Source: Alphaproteobacteria bacterium
GTDB taxonomy: Bacteria; Pseudomonadota; Alphaproteobacteria; Sphingomonadales; Sphingomonadaceae
Length of the DNA: 64,000 bases
Assembly (NCBI GenBank): GCA_030431875.1
Contig: JAUIIG010000006.1
Location: 1 to 64,000 of the forward strand
Direction: 5' to 3'
Shown here piece by piece: positions 33,237 to 44,164 of the stretch. Below the pieces are notes generated by a model. It ran no database searches and had not been told where the DNA came from. It worked only from the letters and a program-made list of their open reading frames with translations. How positions within the stretch are numbered: position 1 is the stretch's first letter; each line of letters starts with the position of its first letter. The position numbers and the translations under genes were made by a program.

Positions 33237-33290
33237 GCAGGCGCCGATCACGGGCCTGCTTATATGTCAAATTGCTCAAAAGAGGATTTG
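33237..33290 (+). promoter_or_regulatory. ROSE-like RNA thermometer in hsp20 5'UTR
   Basis: Two hairpins fill the predicted leader. The first pairs GCAGGC (33237-33242) with GCCTGC (33254-33259). The second runs 33268-33290: CAAATT-G-CTC pairs with GAG-GATTTG around an AAAA loop, with the single G (33274) bulged and T33273 opposite G33285. It buries the Shine-Dalgarno AGAGGA (33281-33286). The T-T-G-C-T at 33272-33276 with its bulged G opposite the SD is the hallmark UYGCU box of ROSE elements, which melt on heating to allow translation of small heat-shock proteins. Confidence 0.8.
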
Positions 33291-33296
33291 TTTCAA

Positions 33297-33770
33297 ATGA
33301 ACCGTATGGATTTTACCCCCTATCGTCGCTCCACCGTGGGCTTTGACCGCCTGTTCGACCTGCTGGAGAACAACTCCCGCAACAGCGGCGACAACTACCC
33401 CCCTTTCAATATCGAGCGCCGCGATGAAGATGCCTACCGCATCACCATTGCCGTCGCCGGCTTCAAGGCTGCCGACCTCGACATCGTGGCCCAACAGAAC
33501 CTACTGACGGTCAAGGGCAACAAGCGCGAAGAGACCGTTGATGGCCAGATGCTGCACGTCGGCATCGCCAACCGTGGTTTCGAACGCCGCTTCGAGCTGG
33601 CGGACTATGTCCGCGTCGAGAATGCAGACCTGGCAGACGGCCTGCTGGTGATCGACCTGGTTCGCGAAGTGCCGGAAGCAATGAAGCCGAAGAAGATTGC
33701 CATCGGCGGCAGCGAGCTGAAGGTGGTCGAAAACAAGTCGAAGGATGACGACCAGGCCGACGCTGCCTGA
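33297..33770 (+). CDS. Small heat-shock protein, Hsp20/IbpA family
   Basis: A 157-residue ATP-independent holdase. The start MNRMDFTPYRRSTVGFDRLFDLLE is the IbpA-type N terminus. The alpha-crystallin domain spans about residues 36-125 (PFNIERRDEDAYRITIAVAGF ... NLLTVKGNKREE ... LADGLLVIDLVREVPE). The C-terminal I-x-I-like element is PKKIAIGG, followed by a charged tail. ATG at 33297 is chosen because it follows the sequestered SD AGAGGA by 10 bases; an in-frame ATG at 33264 lies in the leader hairpin region and has no SD. It is regulated by RpoH and probably by temperature at translation. Confidence 0.95.
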   Translation: MNRMDFTPYRRSTVGFDRLFDLLENNSRNSGDNYPPFNIERRDEDAYRITIAVAGFKAADLDIVAQQNLLTVKGNKREETVDGQMLHVGIANRGFERRFELADYVRVENADLADGLLVIDLVREVPEAMKPKKIAIGGSELKVVENKSKDDDQADAA

Positions 33771-33806
33771 TCGCCCGGCGATTAACCATCAGCCGAAAAG
33801 TTTGGA

Positions 33807-33830
33807 GGCGGGGCTCGTTAAAGCCCCGCC
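33807..33830 (+). terminator. Terminator hairpin after hsp20
   Basis: GGCGGGGCT (33807-33815) pairs perfectly with AGCCCCGCC (33822-33830) around CGTTAA, 36 bases after the hsp20 stop. The stem is strong but followed by CCCTCG rather than a U tract. Confidence 0.65.
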
Positions 33831-34081
33831 CCCTCGACGCGTGAGCGCCGACTCGCTGATGAAACTGGCTGTCCGGGTCGCAAGAGGCAGCCAATTCCAA
33901 TCAGCAAGACCGAGCCGACTAAGCGCCAAACAATCCCCTGTTCGCGCGCAGGGCCGGTCTGAACCCTTGGGCCAGTGATAAACTTGTCTGTGAGCGCTGC
34001 TCCCCGAAGGCATGCGCCCGTTCTTGCCCAGTCCTTGCGAGGTAGGCCTCCTGCCGACGCCTTGGCAAGTGCAATTTCGGC

Positions 34082-34099
34082 AATTCCGAAGGCGGAATT
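34082..34099 (-). terminator. Hairpin downstream of pyrG
   Basis: AATTCCG (34082-34088) and CGGAATT (34093-34099) form a perfect 7-bp stem with a 4-base loop, 43 bases beyond the pyrG stop. The following minus-strand sequence (GCCGAAATTGC) is only mildly U-rich, so it is a weak or Rho-assisted terminator at best. Confidence 0.4.
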
Positions 34100-34141
34100 A
34101 ACCACAGGCATTAGCCATGACGAGGCAGTTTTTCCGCGGTT

Positions 34142-35794
<1,653 letters not shown>

Positions 35795-35872
35795 TTAAGG
35801 GCCTGCGCGGATTCGGCGCAAGCTCTTTGGTGCAGATTTTCACTGCTGAGAGCGAATTGCCTGCGGAAAAGA

Positions 35873-36256
35873 TCAGTCGGCTAGGTCGGCCAGCGGATCA
35901 GCTTCGTCGCTGGTGTCTTCAGCAGCAGCGTCATCGCCGCCCGGCAGCGCCGTTGCATCACCACCTTCTGCAGATGAAGTGGTGGTGCGATCCAGCGTCT
36001 CTTCGAAATTGCGGTCACCCGAAACGTCGACGGCCAGCGCCGCCAGCACGATCGACAGAGTCACAAAGCCCACGGCGAACCACTTGGTCGCGCGCGACAG
36101 AAAGTCCGCCGCGCCGCGTGCCGACATCAGGCCGCCAGGGCTGCCGCCGCCGCCAATCCCGAGGCCACCGCCTTCGGAACGCTGCATGAGCACCAGGATG
36201 ACGAGGCCGGCGGCCACGAAGGCCTGGATGACGGTAAGGAAGAGGAACCAGTTCAT
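35873..36256 (-). CDS. secG: Sec translocon subunit SecG
   Basis: A 127-residue inner-membrane protein with two hydrophobic helices (FLFLTVIQAFVAAGLVILVLMQ and WFAVGFVTLSIVLAALAV). They flank the conserved SecG loop RSEGGGLGIGGGGSPGGLMSARGAADFLSRATK. The C-terminal acidic Ala/Asp tail is long and typical of alphaproteobacteria. The ATG at 36256 gives the correct N terminus MNWFLFLTVIQAF; longer frames add unrelated sequence. It is preceded by tpiA at 94 bases. Confidence 0.95.
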   Translation of the reverse strand: MNWFLFLTVIQAFVAAGLVILVLMQRSEGGGLGIGGGGSPGGLMSARGAADFLSRATKWFAVGFVTLSIVLAALAVDVSGDRNFEETLDRTTTSSAEGGDATALPGGDDAAAEDTSDEADPLADLAD

Positions 36257-36350
36257 GACAATTCTTGTATCCGGGGAAATATGGGACGCCATGTAGTCGC
36301 CCTGACCGCTGCCCACAAGGGCCAGCGATTCGGCGAGTGGCGGGTCGTCG

Positions 36351-37109
36351 TCAGTCCTTCTCGCCTTCGGCAGCGGCGATGATGATGCCAAGGAAGCTTT
36401 CTGCCGTCAGGCTGGCGCCGCCAACCAGGGCGCCACCAACCTCGTCGGCCGCAAGCAGTTCGGCGGCATTCTCCGGCTTTACCGATCCGCCATAAAGGAT
36501 GCGGACCGAAGCACCGGCTTCGCCATAGATGCTTTCCAGCTTCTCGCGAATGTGCCGGTGCATGGCGCCGACGTCTTCCACCGTGGGGGTTCGACCGGTG
36601 CCAATGGCCCAGACAGGTTCGTAGGCCACGGTGACCTTTTCCGCCACGTCGTCGCCAGTCGGCAGCGAGCCGGTCAGCTGCCGCGCAACCACGGCTTCGG
36701 CCTTGCCGGCGTCACGTTCTTCCTCGGTTTCGCCGACACAGACGATCACGCTCATGCCGGCGGCAAGGGCCGCTTCGGCCTTTTCCTTCACCAGGGCATT
36801 GGTTTCCTTGTGGTCCGCGCGCCGTTCGGAGTGGCCGACAATGGTGAAGCTGGCACCGGCGTCCTTGACCATGGAGGCAGAGACATCACCGGTGTGCGCC
36901 CCGCCGTCTGCCGGGTGGACATCCTGCGCGCCGATGGCGATCAGTTCGGCTTCCTTGCGCGTCGCGTGAATCAGCGTGAACGGCGGAGCCAGTGCGACTT
37001 CCACCTTCAGCAACCGCTCTGCCGCGCGGTCAATGGCACGGGCTTCGGCGAGCATGGCCCGCGTACCGTGCATTTTCCAGTTGCCGACAATGTAGGGTCG
37101 ATTGGACAT
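36351..37109 (-). CDS. tpiA: Triosephosphate isomerase
   Basis: Glycolytic isomerase of dihydroxyacetone phosphate and glyceraldehyde 3-phosphate. It has 252 residues. The catalytic residues are K12 (GNWKMHG), H93 (IVGHSERR) and E164 ([11 protein letters not shown]). The phosphate-binding block [14 protein letters not shown] and the [10 protein letters not shown] motif are intact. It is divergent from ppiD across a 232-base spacer in which I see no clear operator or riboswitch. Confidence 0.98.
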   Translation of the reverse strand: MSNRPYIVGNWKMHGTRAMLAEARAIDRAAERLLKVEVALAPPFTLIHATRKEAELIAIGAQDVHPADGGAHTGDVSASMVKDAGASFTIVGHSERRADHKETNALVKEKAEAALAAGMSVIVCVGETEEERDAGKAEAVVARQLTGSLPTGDDVAEKVTVAYEPVWAIGTGRTPTVEDVGAMHRHIREKLESIYGEAGASVRILYGGSVKPENAAELLAADEVGGALVGGASLTAESFLGIIIAAAEGEKD

Positions 37110-37341
37110 TTGTTTGCGATTTCCGTGAATTCATCCTGCTGCAGGCCCACTAATGTGGTTGCCCGCCTGGTTACTGCCAAGGGCGCTAGTGCCCTGCCCG
37201 CAGCTTGTCAAAGAAGGTTTTCCACTTTGCTGGAAACCCGCGTCAGGCTGTTGCGGGAGAGTCGCATGGCGACTAAAGCGTCGACGACAAAAGGTTCGCC
37301 ACCTCCTGCGCGGGCCATCAAGCACAGAAACAGATACATCA

Positions 37342-39273
37342 ATGATCACGCTTTTCCGTAGGTTCTTCCAGTCCAAGATCGGTATCGGCGTAACGCTCGC
37401 CTTCCTCGCCCTGATCGCTGTCGCCTTTGCCAGTTCGGACGTGGCCAACAACAGCCTGTTCGGCGGCGTTGCCGGCGGTGACCGGGTGGCCAATGTCGGT
37501 GACCAGACCCTGACGACGGCAGACCTGATCCAGAACGCGAACAGCGCCGTGCAACAGTCGCGCTCCGATAACCCGACGATCACGATGGAGAGCTTCATCG
37601 CCGACGGCGGCCTGGACGACGTGCTCGACCAGATGCTGACACGTGCCGCGATCTCCGAATTCGGCAAGGCAATGGGCCTGCGCGTCAGCCAGGCCACGGT
37701 GAACAGCGAACTGCGCGCTACGGGTATCTTCAACGGCCTCAACGGCGACTTCGACCCCGAAGTGTTCCGCTCGTGGGTGCGCCAGCAGGGCCTGACCGAA
37801 GCACGCGTGCTGGAAGACGTGGCCATGGGCATCCAGGCGCAGCAGCTGCTGATGCCGATTTCCTACGGCGTGACCGCTCCTGACAGCATCACCCGCCGCT
37901 ATGCCGCCATGTTCAACGAAACCCGCGTCGGCCTCGCCGCCGGTTTCACCGCCGCCGCTTTCGCGCCGGACGGAGATCCAACCGACGAGCAGCTGCAAAC
38001 CTACTATCAGGCCAATCGTGCGCTATACGTTCGTCCCGAGCGGCGCGTACTTCGCTATGCGACCTTCGATCGCACCGCGCTGGACGATATTGCGCCGATC
38101 ACCGATGAACAGATCGCCCGCCGTTACGAGCGTGACGCGGCAGTCTATGCCCCCATCGAAACGCGCAGCTTCACCCAACTTGTCCTGCCCACCGAAGCTG
38201 CCGCACAGGCGGTCATCGACGAGGTGAACGGCGGGATGTCGCTGGAAGCGTCAGCCCGCAGCAAGGGCCTGCAGACCGTGTCGCTGGCCGATGTCACCCG
38301 GGAAGACCTTGAGGAACAGGCGTCAGAGAATGTTTCCGATGCCGCTTTCGCTGCAGCAAGCGGCGGCCTTGCCCGCCCCGCTCGCGGCGACCTGGGCTGG
38401 TATGTCCTGCGCGTCGACCAGGTTACGGAGAATTCCGGCCAGACGCTGGAAGAAGCCAGTGAGACTATTCGCCAGCAGCTGTTCGATGAACGCCAGCAGC
38501 TGGCCCTGAACGAATATACCGAGCGGCTCGAGGATGAGTTCCGCAGCGGACGCAGCCTGACTGAAGCGGCTGAAGAACTGGGGCTGGAGGTCACCACGAC
38601 CCCGCAGGTCACGGCCACTGGCCAGGTCTACGGCACGCAGCAGACCGCTGCACCGCAGCTCGCCCGGGTAATCAGCTTTGCCTTCCAGGTCGACGCTGGC
38701 GACCCGCAGCTGAGCGAGCTGGTGCCGGGTGAGCAATACCTTATCTTCGACGTATCCGAAGTGGTGCCCAGTGCGGCCGCTCCGCTGGCGGAGATCCGCG
38801 ACGATGTCGTTACCGCATGGCGCCGCGAGCAGGGCATGGCCGAAGCCGGTGCCGCCGCTGCGCGCGTTGTCGAGCGGATCGAAGGTGGTGCGACCTTTGC
38901 CGAAGCCGTCGCTGCAGAGGAAGTCAGCCTCCCCGCACCGGAAACACTCCGCCTCAACCGCCGCGAACTGGTGGAACAGGGGCAGCTGTCGCTCGCCAGC
39001 ATCCTGTTCTTCTCCATGGCCGAAGGCAGCACCAAGCCGGTTGAACTGGCGGACGTGTCGACCTGGTTCGTCGTCCAGTTGAACGAGATCGAGCAGCCGG
39101 AAATCGATGCGGAGGATGTGCGGTTCACCGAAACCCGTCAGCAGATCATCGCCGCCCTTGGCGAGGAATATGCTGCGCAGTTCGTCTCCGCGATGCAGGG
39201 TTCGCTCGAAGCCGAGACCAACGATGCCGCTGTCGAAGCCGTTCGGGCGCAGCTGCTTGGCCTGACAAACTAG
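37342..39273 (+). CDS. ppiD: PpiD-like periplasmic folding factor (SurA-N/parvulin)
   Basis: A 643-residue membrane-anchored chaperone. One N-terminal transmembrane helix (KIGIGVTLAFLALIAVAFASSD) is followed by a SurA-N-like region (VANVGDQTLTTADLIQNAN ... ISEFGKAMGLRVSQATVNSEL). A parvulin-like segment follows at about residues 270-370 (TRSFTQLVLPTEAAAQAVIDEVNGGMSLEASARSKG), then a second helical half. PpiD assists folding of proteins leaving the Sec channel, and its gene lies next to the tpiA/secG group here. ATG at 37342 is chosen to begin the anchor; an upstream frame to 37153 is non-coding in character. It is followed after 9 bases by trpE. Confidence 0.85.
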   Translation: MITLFRRFFQSKIGIGVTLAFLALIAVAFASSDVANNSLFGGVAGGDRVANVGDQTLTTADLIQNANSAVQQSRSDNPTITMESFIADGGLDDVLDQMLTRAAISEFGKAMGLRVSQATVNSELRATGIFNGLNGDFDPEVFRSWVRQQGLTEARVLEDVAMGIQAQQLLMPISYGVTAPDSITRRYAAMFNETRVGLAAGFTAAAFAPDGDPTDEQLQTYYQANRALYVRPERRVLRYATFDRTALDDIAPITDEQIARRYERDAAVYAPIETRSFTQLVLPTEAAAQAVIDEVNGGMSLEASARSKGLQTVSLADVTREDLEEQASENVSDAAFAAASGGLARPARGDLGWYVLRVDQVTENSGQTLEEASETIRQQLFDERQQLALNEYTERLEDEFRSGRSLTEAAEELGLEVTTTPQVTATGQVYGTQQTAAPQLARVISFAFQVDAGDPQLSELVPGEQYLIFDVSEVVPSAAAPLAEIRDDVVTAWRREQGMAEAGAAAARVVERIEGGATFAEAVAAEEVSLPAPETLRLNRRELVEQGQLSLASILFFSMAEGSTKPVELADVSTWFVVQLNEIEQPEIDAEDVRFTETRQQIIAALGEEYAAQFVSAMQGSLEAETNDAAVEAVRAQLLGLTN

Positions 39274-39282
39274 GCTCGGCCC

Positions 39283-40794
39283 TTGTCCGGCGCCCCCTAC
39301 AATGCCGACGCGGCACTCTCTGCCTTGGCGGAGGGACGCAACACGCTCGTCTGGCGACGGGTCGTGGCGGATACGGAAACGCCGATTGGTGCTGCGCTCA
39401 AGCTGATCGAACCGGGACGCGGTGACTACCTGCTCGAATCGGTCGAGGGTGGCGAGATCCGTGGCCGCTATTCGATGCTGGGGCTCGACCCGGACCTGAT
39501 GTTCCGCTCGACGGACCACCGGGCCGAGGTCAACCGCAAATGGCGGCACGACCGTGATGCATTCGAGGCTCTTCCGGGCGACAGCCTGAGCGAGCTGCGC
39601 GCACTCGCTACAGCGTGTCGCATCGATATGCCGGAAGGCCTGCCGCCCGCGCTTGCCTTCCTGGTCGGTTATTTCGGCTACGAGACCATCGGCCTCGTTG
39701 AAGACCTCCCGCGCGCGCCGCAGAGCGAGCTATCGCTACCGGACATGCTGTTCGCGCGTCCGGCGCTGGTGCTGGTCTTCGACGGCCTGACCAACGAACT
39801 CTATGTGATTGCCCCGCTGTGGGCCAACAACGATGACCCGTCCGGCAAGATAGAGCGTGCGACGGATCGCATCGACGAGGCCTTGCGCCGTCTGGGCGAC
39901 AAGGTGCCGGCAGCAGATCGCCTGGCTTCCGCGCCGCAGCTTGAGTTGGAACCGGTCATGCCGCCGGAAGACTATGAGCAGATCGTGTTGAAGGCGAAGG
40001 ACTACATCACCGCGGGCGACATCTTCCAGGTGGTGCTGGCGCAGCGCTTTACCTGCCCCTTCCCCCTGCCGCCGATTTCGCTCTACCGTGCGCTGCGGCG
40101 GGTGAATCCCTCACCCTTCCTCTATTTTCTCGACCTGCCCGGCTTTGCCGTGGTCGGCTCCAGCCCGGAAATCCTTGTCCGCGTGCGAGATGGTGAAGTG
40201 ACTATCCGTCCCATCGCCGGCACCCGCCCGCGCGGCGCGACCGAGGGCGAGGACAAGGCCAACGAACTGAGCCTGCTGGCCGACCCCAAGGAATGTGCCG
40301 AGCACCTGATGCTCCTAGACCTTGGCCGCAACGACGTGGGCCGTGTAGCCGGGGCAGACAGCGTCACTGTCACCGCCAGCTTCACCATCGAGCGCTACAG
40401 CCACGTCATGCACATCGTCAGTAACGTCGTCGGCCAGCTGGCAGAGGGCAAGGACGCCATCGACGCCCTGTTCGCAGGCTTCCCTGCCGGAACCGTCAGC
40501 GGCGCCCCGAAAATCCGGGCATGCGAGATCATTGCCGAACTCGAGCCTGAAACGCGCGGCCCTTATGCTGGCGGGGTCGGCTACTTTGCGCCCGACGGGT
40601 CCGTAGACAGCTGTATCGTCCTGCGCACCGCCGTGGTGAAGGACGGCACCATGCACGTGCAGGCAGGCGCAGGCATCGTCGCTGACAGCAATCCCGAGTA
40701 CGAAGCCGCAGAATGTCGCCACAAGGCCGGTGCCTTGATTGCCGCCGCGCGCGAGGCCGTGGCCGTCGCCAATGAGCCGGGATTCGGGCAGTGA
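39283..40794 (+). CDS. trpE: Anthranilate synthase component I
   Basis: The 503-residue chorismate-using subunit of anthranilate synthase. The feedback-site motif YLLESVEGG lies near residue 50. The chorismate-binding domain includes DIFQVVLAQRF, FLYFLDLPGFAVVGSSPEILV, IRPIAGTRPRG, ADPKECAEHLMLLDLGRNDVGRV and FPAGTVSGAPKIRACEII. It starts at TTG 39283, 9 bases after ppiD, with a poor SD, so it may depend on coupling. Its TGA overlaps the GTG of the inserted lipoprotein gene. No trp leader attenuator is visible. Confidence 0.96.
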   Translation: MSGAPYNADAALSALAEGRNTLVWRRVVADTETPIGAALKLIEPGRGDYLLESVEGGEIRGRYSMLGLDPDLMFRSTDHRAEVNRKWRHDRDAFEALPGDSLSELRALATACRIDMPEGLPPALAFLVGYFGYETIGLVEDLPRAPQSELSLPDMLFARPALVLVFDGLTNELYVIAPLWANNDDPSGKIERATDRIDEALRRLGDKVPAADRLASAPQLELEPVMPPEDYEQIVLKAKDYITAGDIFQVVLAQRFTCPFPLPPISLYRALRRVNPSPFLYFLDLPGFAVVGSSPEILVRVRDGEVTIRPIAGTRPRGATEGEDKANELSLLADPKECAEHLMLLDLGRNDVGRVAGADSVTVTASFTIERYSHVMHIVSNVVGQLAEGKDAIDALFAGFPAGTVSGAPKIRACEIIAELEPETRGPYAGGVGYFAPDGSVDSCIVLRTAVVKDGTMHVQAGAGIVADSNPEYEAAECRHKAGALIAAAREAVAVANEPGFGQ

Positions 40795-41573
40795 AACACC
40801 TTCTCGGTGTGTGTGCCTTACTGGCCCTCACCGCCTGCTCTGTTGGCACGGCCGGTGACGAGGAAGAGGCGCGCACTTCGATCTGCCAGCCCTTGGTGTT
40901 CGAGGATTCGTCCTTCACTCATTGCACTGCCATGCCCACTATCCACGATATCCGCATGGAACTCGCCCCTGAAGGTGAGGACACGCCTTATCGCTCCTTG
41001 GCGGCGCTGGCCGAGGATGTCGGTGAGGAAGGCGAAGGTATCGCCCTTGCGGTGAACGGCGGCATGTTCGATCCCGACGGCGATCCCATCGGCTATTATG
41101 TCGAGGATGGCCGCCGCCTGACCGTGCTCAACGAGAACGAAGGACCCGGCAACTTCCACATGCTGCCCAACGGCGTGTTCTTCGGTGAAAGTCCCGTAGG
41201 CCCGTGGCACGTCTGGTCTACCCCGCGCTTCGCCCGCGATGTCGAGAGGCGTCCCGAATTCGCCACCCAGTCCGGCCCAATGCTGGTGGTCGATGGCGAA
41301 TTGCACCCCGATATCGACCCCAACGGCACCAGCCTGAAACTGCGCAACGCCGTGGGTGTCGACGACGCCGGTCGCGCGCACTTCGTCATCAGCGAGGCAC
41401 CGGTCAGCTTCGGCAAGCTGGCACGGCTATATCGCGACGTGCTCAACATCGACAACGCGCTGTTCCTCGACGGAACCGTCTCGCAAATGTGGGACCCTGT
41501 TACGGGCCGCCTCGACACCGGCGCGCCCATCGGCCCACTCATCATCGTCTATGATCGGGAACCCACCCAATGA
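40791..41573 (+). CDS. Phosphodiester glycosidase-like (DUF2233) lipoprotein
   Basis: A 260-residue lipoprotein. The signal peptide MKHLLGVCALLALTAC places the lipidated Cys at 16. The body matches the DUF2233/NAGPA fold (GIALAVNGGMFDPDGDPIGYYVEDGRRL ... FHMLPNGVFFGES ... ATQSGPMLVVDGELHP ... ALFLDGTVSQMW). NAGPA-type enzymes cleave phosphodiester-linked sugars; bacterial relatives act on the cell envelope. The GTG start overlaps the trpE stop (GTGA) and the end overlaps the next gene (ATGA). This gene is not part of tryptophan synthesis. Confidence 0.82.
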   Translation: MKHLLGVCALLALTACSVGTAGDEEEARTSICQPLVFEDSSFTHCTAMPTIHDIRMELAPEGEDTPYRSLAALAEDVGEEGEGIALAVNGGMFDPDGDPIGYYVEDGRRLTVLNENEGPGNFHMLPNGVFFGESPVGPWHVWSTPRFARDVERRPEFATQSGPMLVVDGELHPDIDPNGTSLKLRNAVGVDDAGRAHFVISEAPVSFGKLARLYRDVLNIDNALFLDGTVSQMWDPVTGRLDTGAPIGPLIIVYDREPTQ

Positions 41574-42529
41574 CCGAATACCGCAGTCTCTACCCGCATA
41601 TCGAACCCTTCGAGACCGGGATGCTCGACGTCGGCGAAGGCCATTCGCTGTATTGGGAACGCGTGGGCACCAAGGGCGCCAAACCCGCCGTCATGCTCCA
41701 CGGTGGCCCGGGTGGTGGCATCAGCCCTTCCCATCGCAGCCAGTGGGACCCGGAACTTTACGACGTACTGCTGTTCGACCAGCGCGGTTGCGGCCATTCG
41801 CGTCCCTTCGCCGAGATCGAGGCGAACGACACCTGGCGAATTGTCGAGGATATGGAAAAGCTGCGCGAGATGTGCGGCTTTGAAAAGTGGCAGGTCTTCG
41901 GCGGGAGTTGGGGGTCCACGCTCGCCCTCGCCTATGCCCAGAAGTATCCCGAGCGCGTCAGTGAACTGATCTTGCGCGGCATTTTCCTCGGCCGTCAGAA
42001 GGAAAAGGACTGGCTCTACACCCGCGGCGCGAGCGAGATCATGGCCGAACAGTGGGACGAGTTCAGCGGCCTTATCCCCGAGGACGAACGCGGCAACCTG
42101 GTGCAGGCCTACTATGACCGCCTGACCAGCGATGACGAAGCCACGCGGATGGCGGCGGCCCGCGAATGGTCATTGTGGGAAGGCTCGGTCGCCACCCTGG
42201 TGCCCAATCCGGACCTGCTCGACGACTTTGCCGATCCCGCCAAGGCCATCCCCTTCGCCCGCATCTGCGCCAAGTTCTTCCTTGAAGATTTCTATCTCGA
42301 GGAAGGCCAGTTGCTGCGCGACGTTGGCAAGTTGCATGGCATTCCCGGCATTATCGTGCAGGGCCGCCATGATATCTGCTGTCCGCCAGTCTCGGCATGG
42401 GAGCTGAAGAAGGCCTGGCCCGAAGTCCACCTGCGCATCGTCCACGATGCTGGCCATGCTGCCAGCGAACCCGGCATCGTCGACGGATTGGTGCGCGCTA
42501 CGGACGAGTTTGCGGGGAAAGTGGCTTGA
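41570..42529 (+). CDS. pip: Prolyl aminopeptidase
   Basis: A 319-residue alpha/beta-hydrolase of family S33 that removes N-terminal proline. The oxyanion block is HGGPGGGISPSHRSQWDP. The nucleophile S113 lies in GGSWGSTLALAYAQKYP, the catalytic Asp in QGRHDICCP and the His in DAGHAASEPG. The length matches bacterial Pip enzymes (about 315). It starts in an ATGA overlap with the DUF2233 gene and ends 31 bases before trpG, so it is inserted in the trp operon. Confidence 0.93.
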   Translation: MTEYRSLYPHIEPFETGMLDVGEGHSLYWERVGTKGAKPAVMLHGGPGGGISPSHRSQWDPELYDVLLFDQRGCGHSRPFAEIEANDTWRIVEDMEKLREMCGFEKWQVFGGSWGSTLALAYAQKYPERVSELILRGIFLGRQKEKDWLYTRGASEIMAEQWDEFSGLIPEDERGNLVQAYYDRLTSDDEATRMAAAREWSLWEGSVATLVPNPDLLDDFADPAKAIPFARICAKFFLEDFYLEEGQLLRDVGKLHGIPGIIVQGRHDICCPPVSAWELKKAWPEVHLRIVHDAGHAASEPGIVDGLVRATDEFAGKVA

Positions 42530-42560
42530 TTGACTCGGTCCGAGAGGCGAAGGGGGCCGC

Positions 42561-43175
42561 ATGACCACGCCGCCCGACATCCTTGTCATCGACAACTACG
42601 ACAGCTTCACCTTCAACCTCGTCCATTACCTGATGGAACTTGGCGCGCAGGTGGATGTGGTGCGCAACGATGCCCTCAGCGCTGCCGAGGCTCTGGCCAG
42701 CGGGGCCAAGGGTATCCTTATCTCGCCCGGTCCCTGCACGCCGAACGAAGCCGGCATCAGCCTCGACCTTGTCGCCGCCTGCGCCGATGCCGAGCGTCCC
42801 TTGCTGGGCGTGTGCCTGGGGCACCAGTCGATCGGCCAGCACTTCGGTGGCCGTGTGGCGCGCGGCGGGCTGATGCACGGCAAGACCTCGCCGGTCGATC
42901 ACGATTCCACGGGCGTTTTCGCGGGCCTGCCCTCGCCCTTTACCGCCACGCGCTATCATTCGCTGATCGTGGAGGACATTCCCGATTGCCTGGTGGTCAA
43001 TGCTACCAGCGAGACGCCGGGCCTCGACGGCACCGCAGTCATGGGTTTCCGCCATGCGACCCTGCCGATCCACGGCGTGCAGTTCCACCCGGAAAGCATC
43101 GCCACTCAATACGGCCATGAATTGCTTGCCAACTTCCTGCGCATCTGCGGTGTGGAAGCGAAGGCCACGGCATGA
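42561..43175 (+). CDS. trpG: Anthranilate synthase component II (glutamine amidotransferase)
   Basis: The 204-residue class I glutaminase subunit that supplies ammonia to TrpE. The N terminus [18 protein letters not shown] is diagnostic. The nucleophile is C85 in [10 protein letters not shown], and the His/Glu pair lies in [11 protein letters not shown]. It may also serve folate synthesis as PabA. It overlaps trpD by ATGA (43172-43175). Confidence 0.97.
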   Translation: MTTPPDILVIDNYDSFTFNLVHYLMELGAQVDVVRNDALSAAEALASGAKGILISPGPCTPNEAGISLDLVAACADAERPLLGVCLGHQSIGQHFGGRVARGGLMHGKTSPVDHDSTGVFAGLPSPFTATRYHSLIVEDIPDCLVVNATSETPGLDGTAVMGFRHATLPIHGVQFHPESIATQYGHELLANFLRICGVEAKATA

Positions 43176-44164
43176 ATGTCCTGCCTCCCGCTGACCATCC
43201 TCTGACCGAAGCCGAGGCCGAACGCGCCTTCGGTGACATGCTCGACGGCAAGCCGTCGGAAGAGGAAATCGCGCGTTTCCTTTCCGACCTATCCGACCGC
43301 GGCGAGCGCGCCGAGGAAATCACCGGTGCAGCACGCGCCATGCGCGAACGGCTGATCCCCATCGACGCGCCCGACAATGCGATCGACGTTTGCGGTACGG
43401 GCGGCGACGGCCACCACACTTTGAACGTTTCGACCGCCGTGTCGCTGGTCGTGGCGGCTTGTGGCGTGCCCGTGGCCAAACACGGCAACCGCGCGGCCAG
43501 TTCGAAGGCAGGTGCCGCCGATACGCTCGAAGCATTGGGGCTCGACATGGATGCCGCCGGGCGCACTGCAGAAAAGACCCTGGCCGAAATCGGCATCTGC
43601 TTCCTTTTCGCCAAGAACCACCACCCGGCCATGGCGCGCATCCAGCCCATTCGCCAAAAGCTGGGCCGCCGGACGATTTTCAACCTGATGGGACCGCTTT
43701 CGAACCCCGCCAGGGTACGCCGCCAACTGATCGGCATCGCGCGCCCGGCCTATGTCCCGATCTACGCCGATGCCATGGCGCGCCTCGGTACCGAGCGCAC
43801 CTTCATCGTCTCGGGTGACGAGGGACTCGACGAACTCAGCCTCGACGAAGGCAACGAAGTGGCTGACGTGCAGGGCCGCGAAGTCCGCATGCGCCGTGTC
43901 GATGCAAGCGAGGCCGGATTGCAGCACGCCCCTGTCGAGGCGATCCGTGGCGGCGACGCCGTGCACAACGCCAAGGCGCTGGAAGCCCTACTACTTGGCG
44001 CACCTGGCCCCTATCGCGATGCTGTACTCTTCAACGCCGCCGGTGCGCTGATCGTGGCGGGGGAAGTCGATAACTGGGTCGACGGGGTCGAGGAAGCGGC
44101 AGAGGCTATCGACAAGGGCCTCGCCAAGGCCTTGCTCGAATGCTGGATCGCGGCCGCCAAATGA
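43172..44164 (+). CDS. trpD: Anthranilate phosphoribosyltransferase
   Basis: Joins anthranilate and PRPP, the second step of tryptophan synthesis. It has 330 residues. The phosphoribosyl motif is [20 protein letters not shown]. The anthranilate site includes [21 protein letters not shown] and [31 protein letters not shown], and a later element reads DELSL. It overlaps trpG and trpC by ATGA at both ends, giving a tightly coupled trpGDC unit. Confidence 0.97.
   Translation: MNVLPPADHPLTEAEAERAFGDMLDGKPSEEEIARFLSDLSDRGERAEEITGAARAMRERLIPIDAPDNAIDVCGTGGDGHHTLNVSTAVSLVVAACGVPVAKHGNRAASSKAGAADTLEALGLDMDAAGRTAEKTLAEIGICFLFAKNHHPAMARIQPIRQKLGRRTIFNLMGPLSNPARVRRQLIGIARPAYVPIYADAMARLGTERTFIVSGDEGLDELSLDEGNEVADVQGREVRMRRVDASEAGLQHAPVEAIRGGDAVHNAKALEALLLGAPGPYRDAVLFNAAGALIVAGEVDNWVDGVEEAAEAIDKGLAKALLECWIAAAK

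Larger units (their letters stand above)
33771..34141. other. 371-base spacer between hsp20 and pyrG 3' ends
   Basis: The convergent spacer holds the hsp20 terminator (33807-33830) and an AATTCCG hairpin (34082-34099) about 43 bases beyond the pyrG stop. Between them, a minus-strand frame (33818-34111, 97 residues) contains one hydrophobic stretch (LVGSVLLIGIGCLL) but has no SD and an unusual composition. I do not call it a gene. Nothing else is recognisable. Confidence 0.6.

Noticed and set aside
33818-34111. 97-codon minus-strand frame downstream of pyrG with one hydrophobic stretch
   Set aside because: No SD, overlaps two hairpins that look like terminators, and has no recognisable family; left as non-coding.
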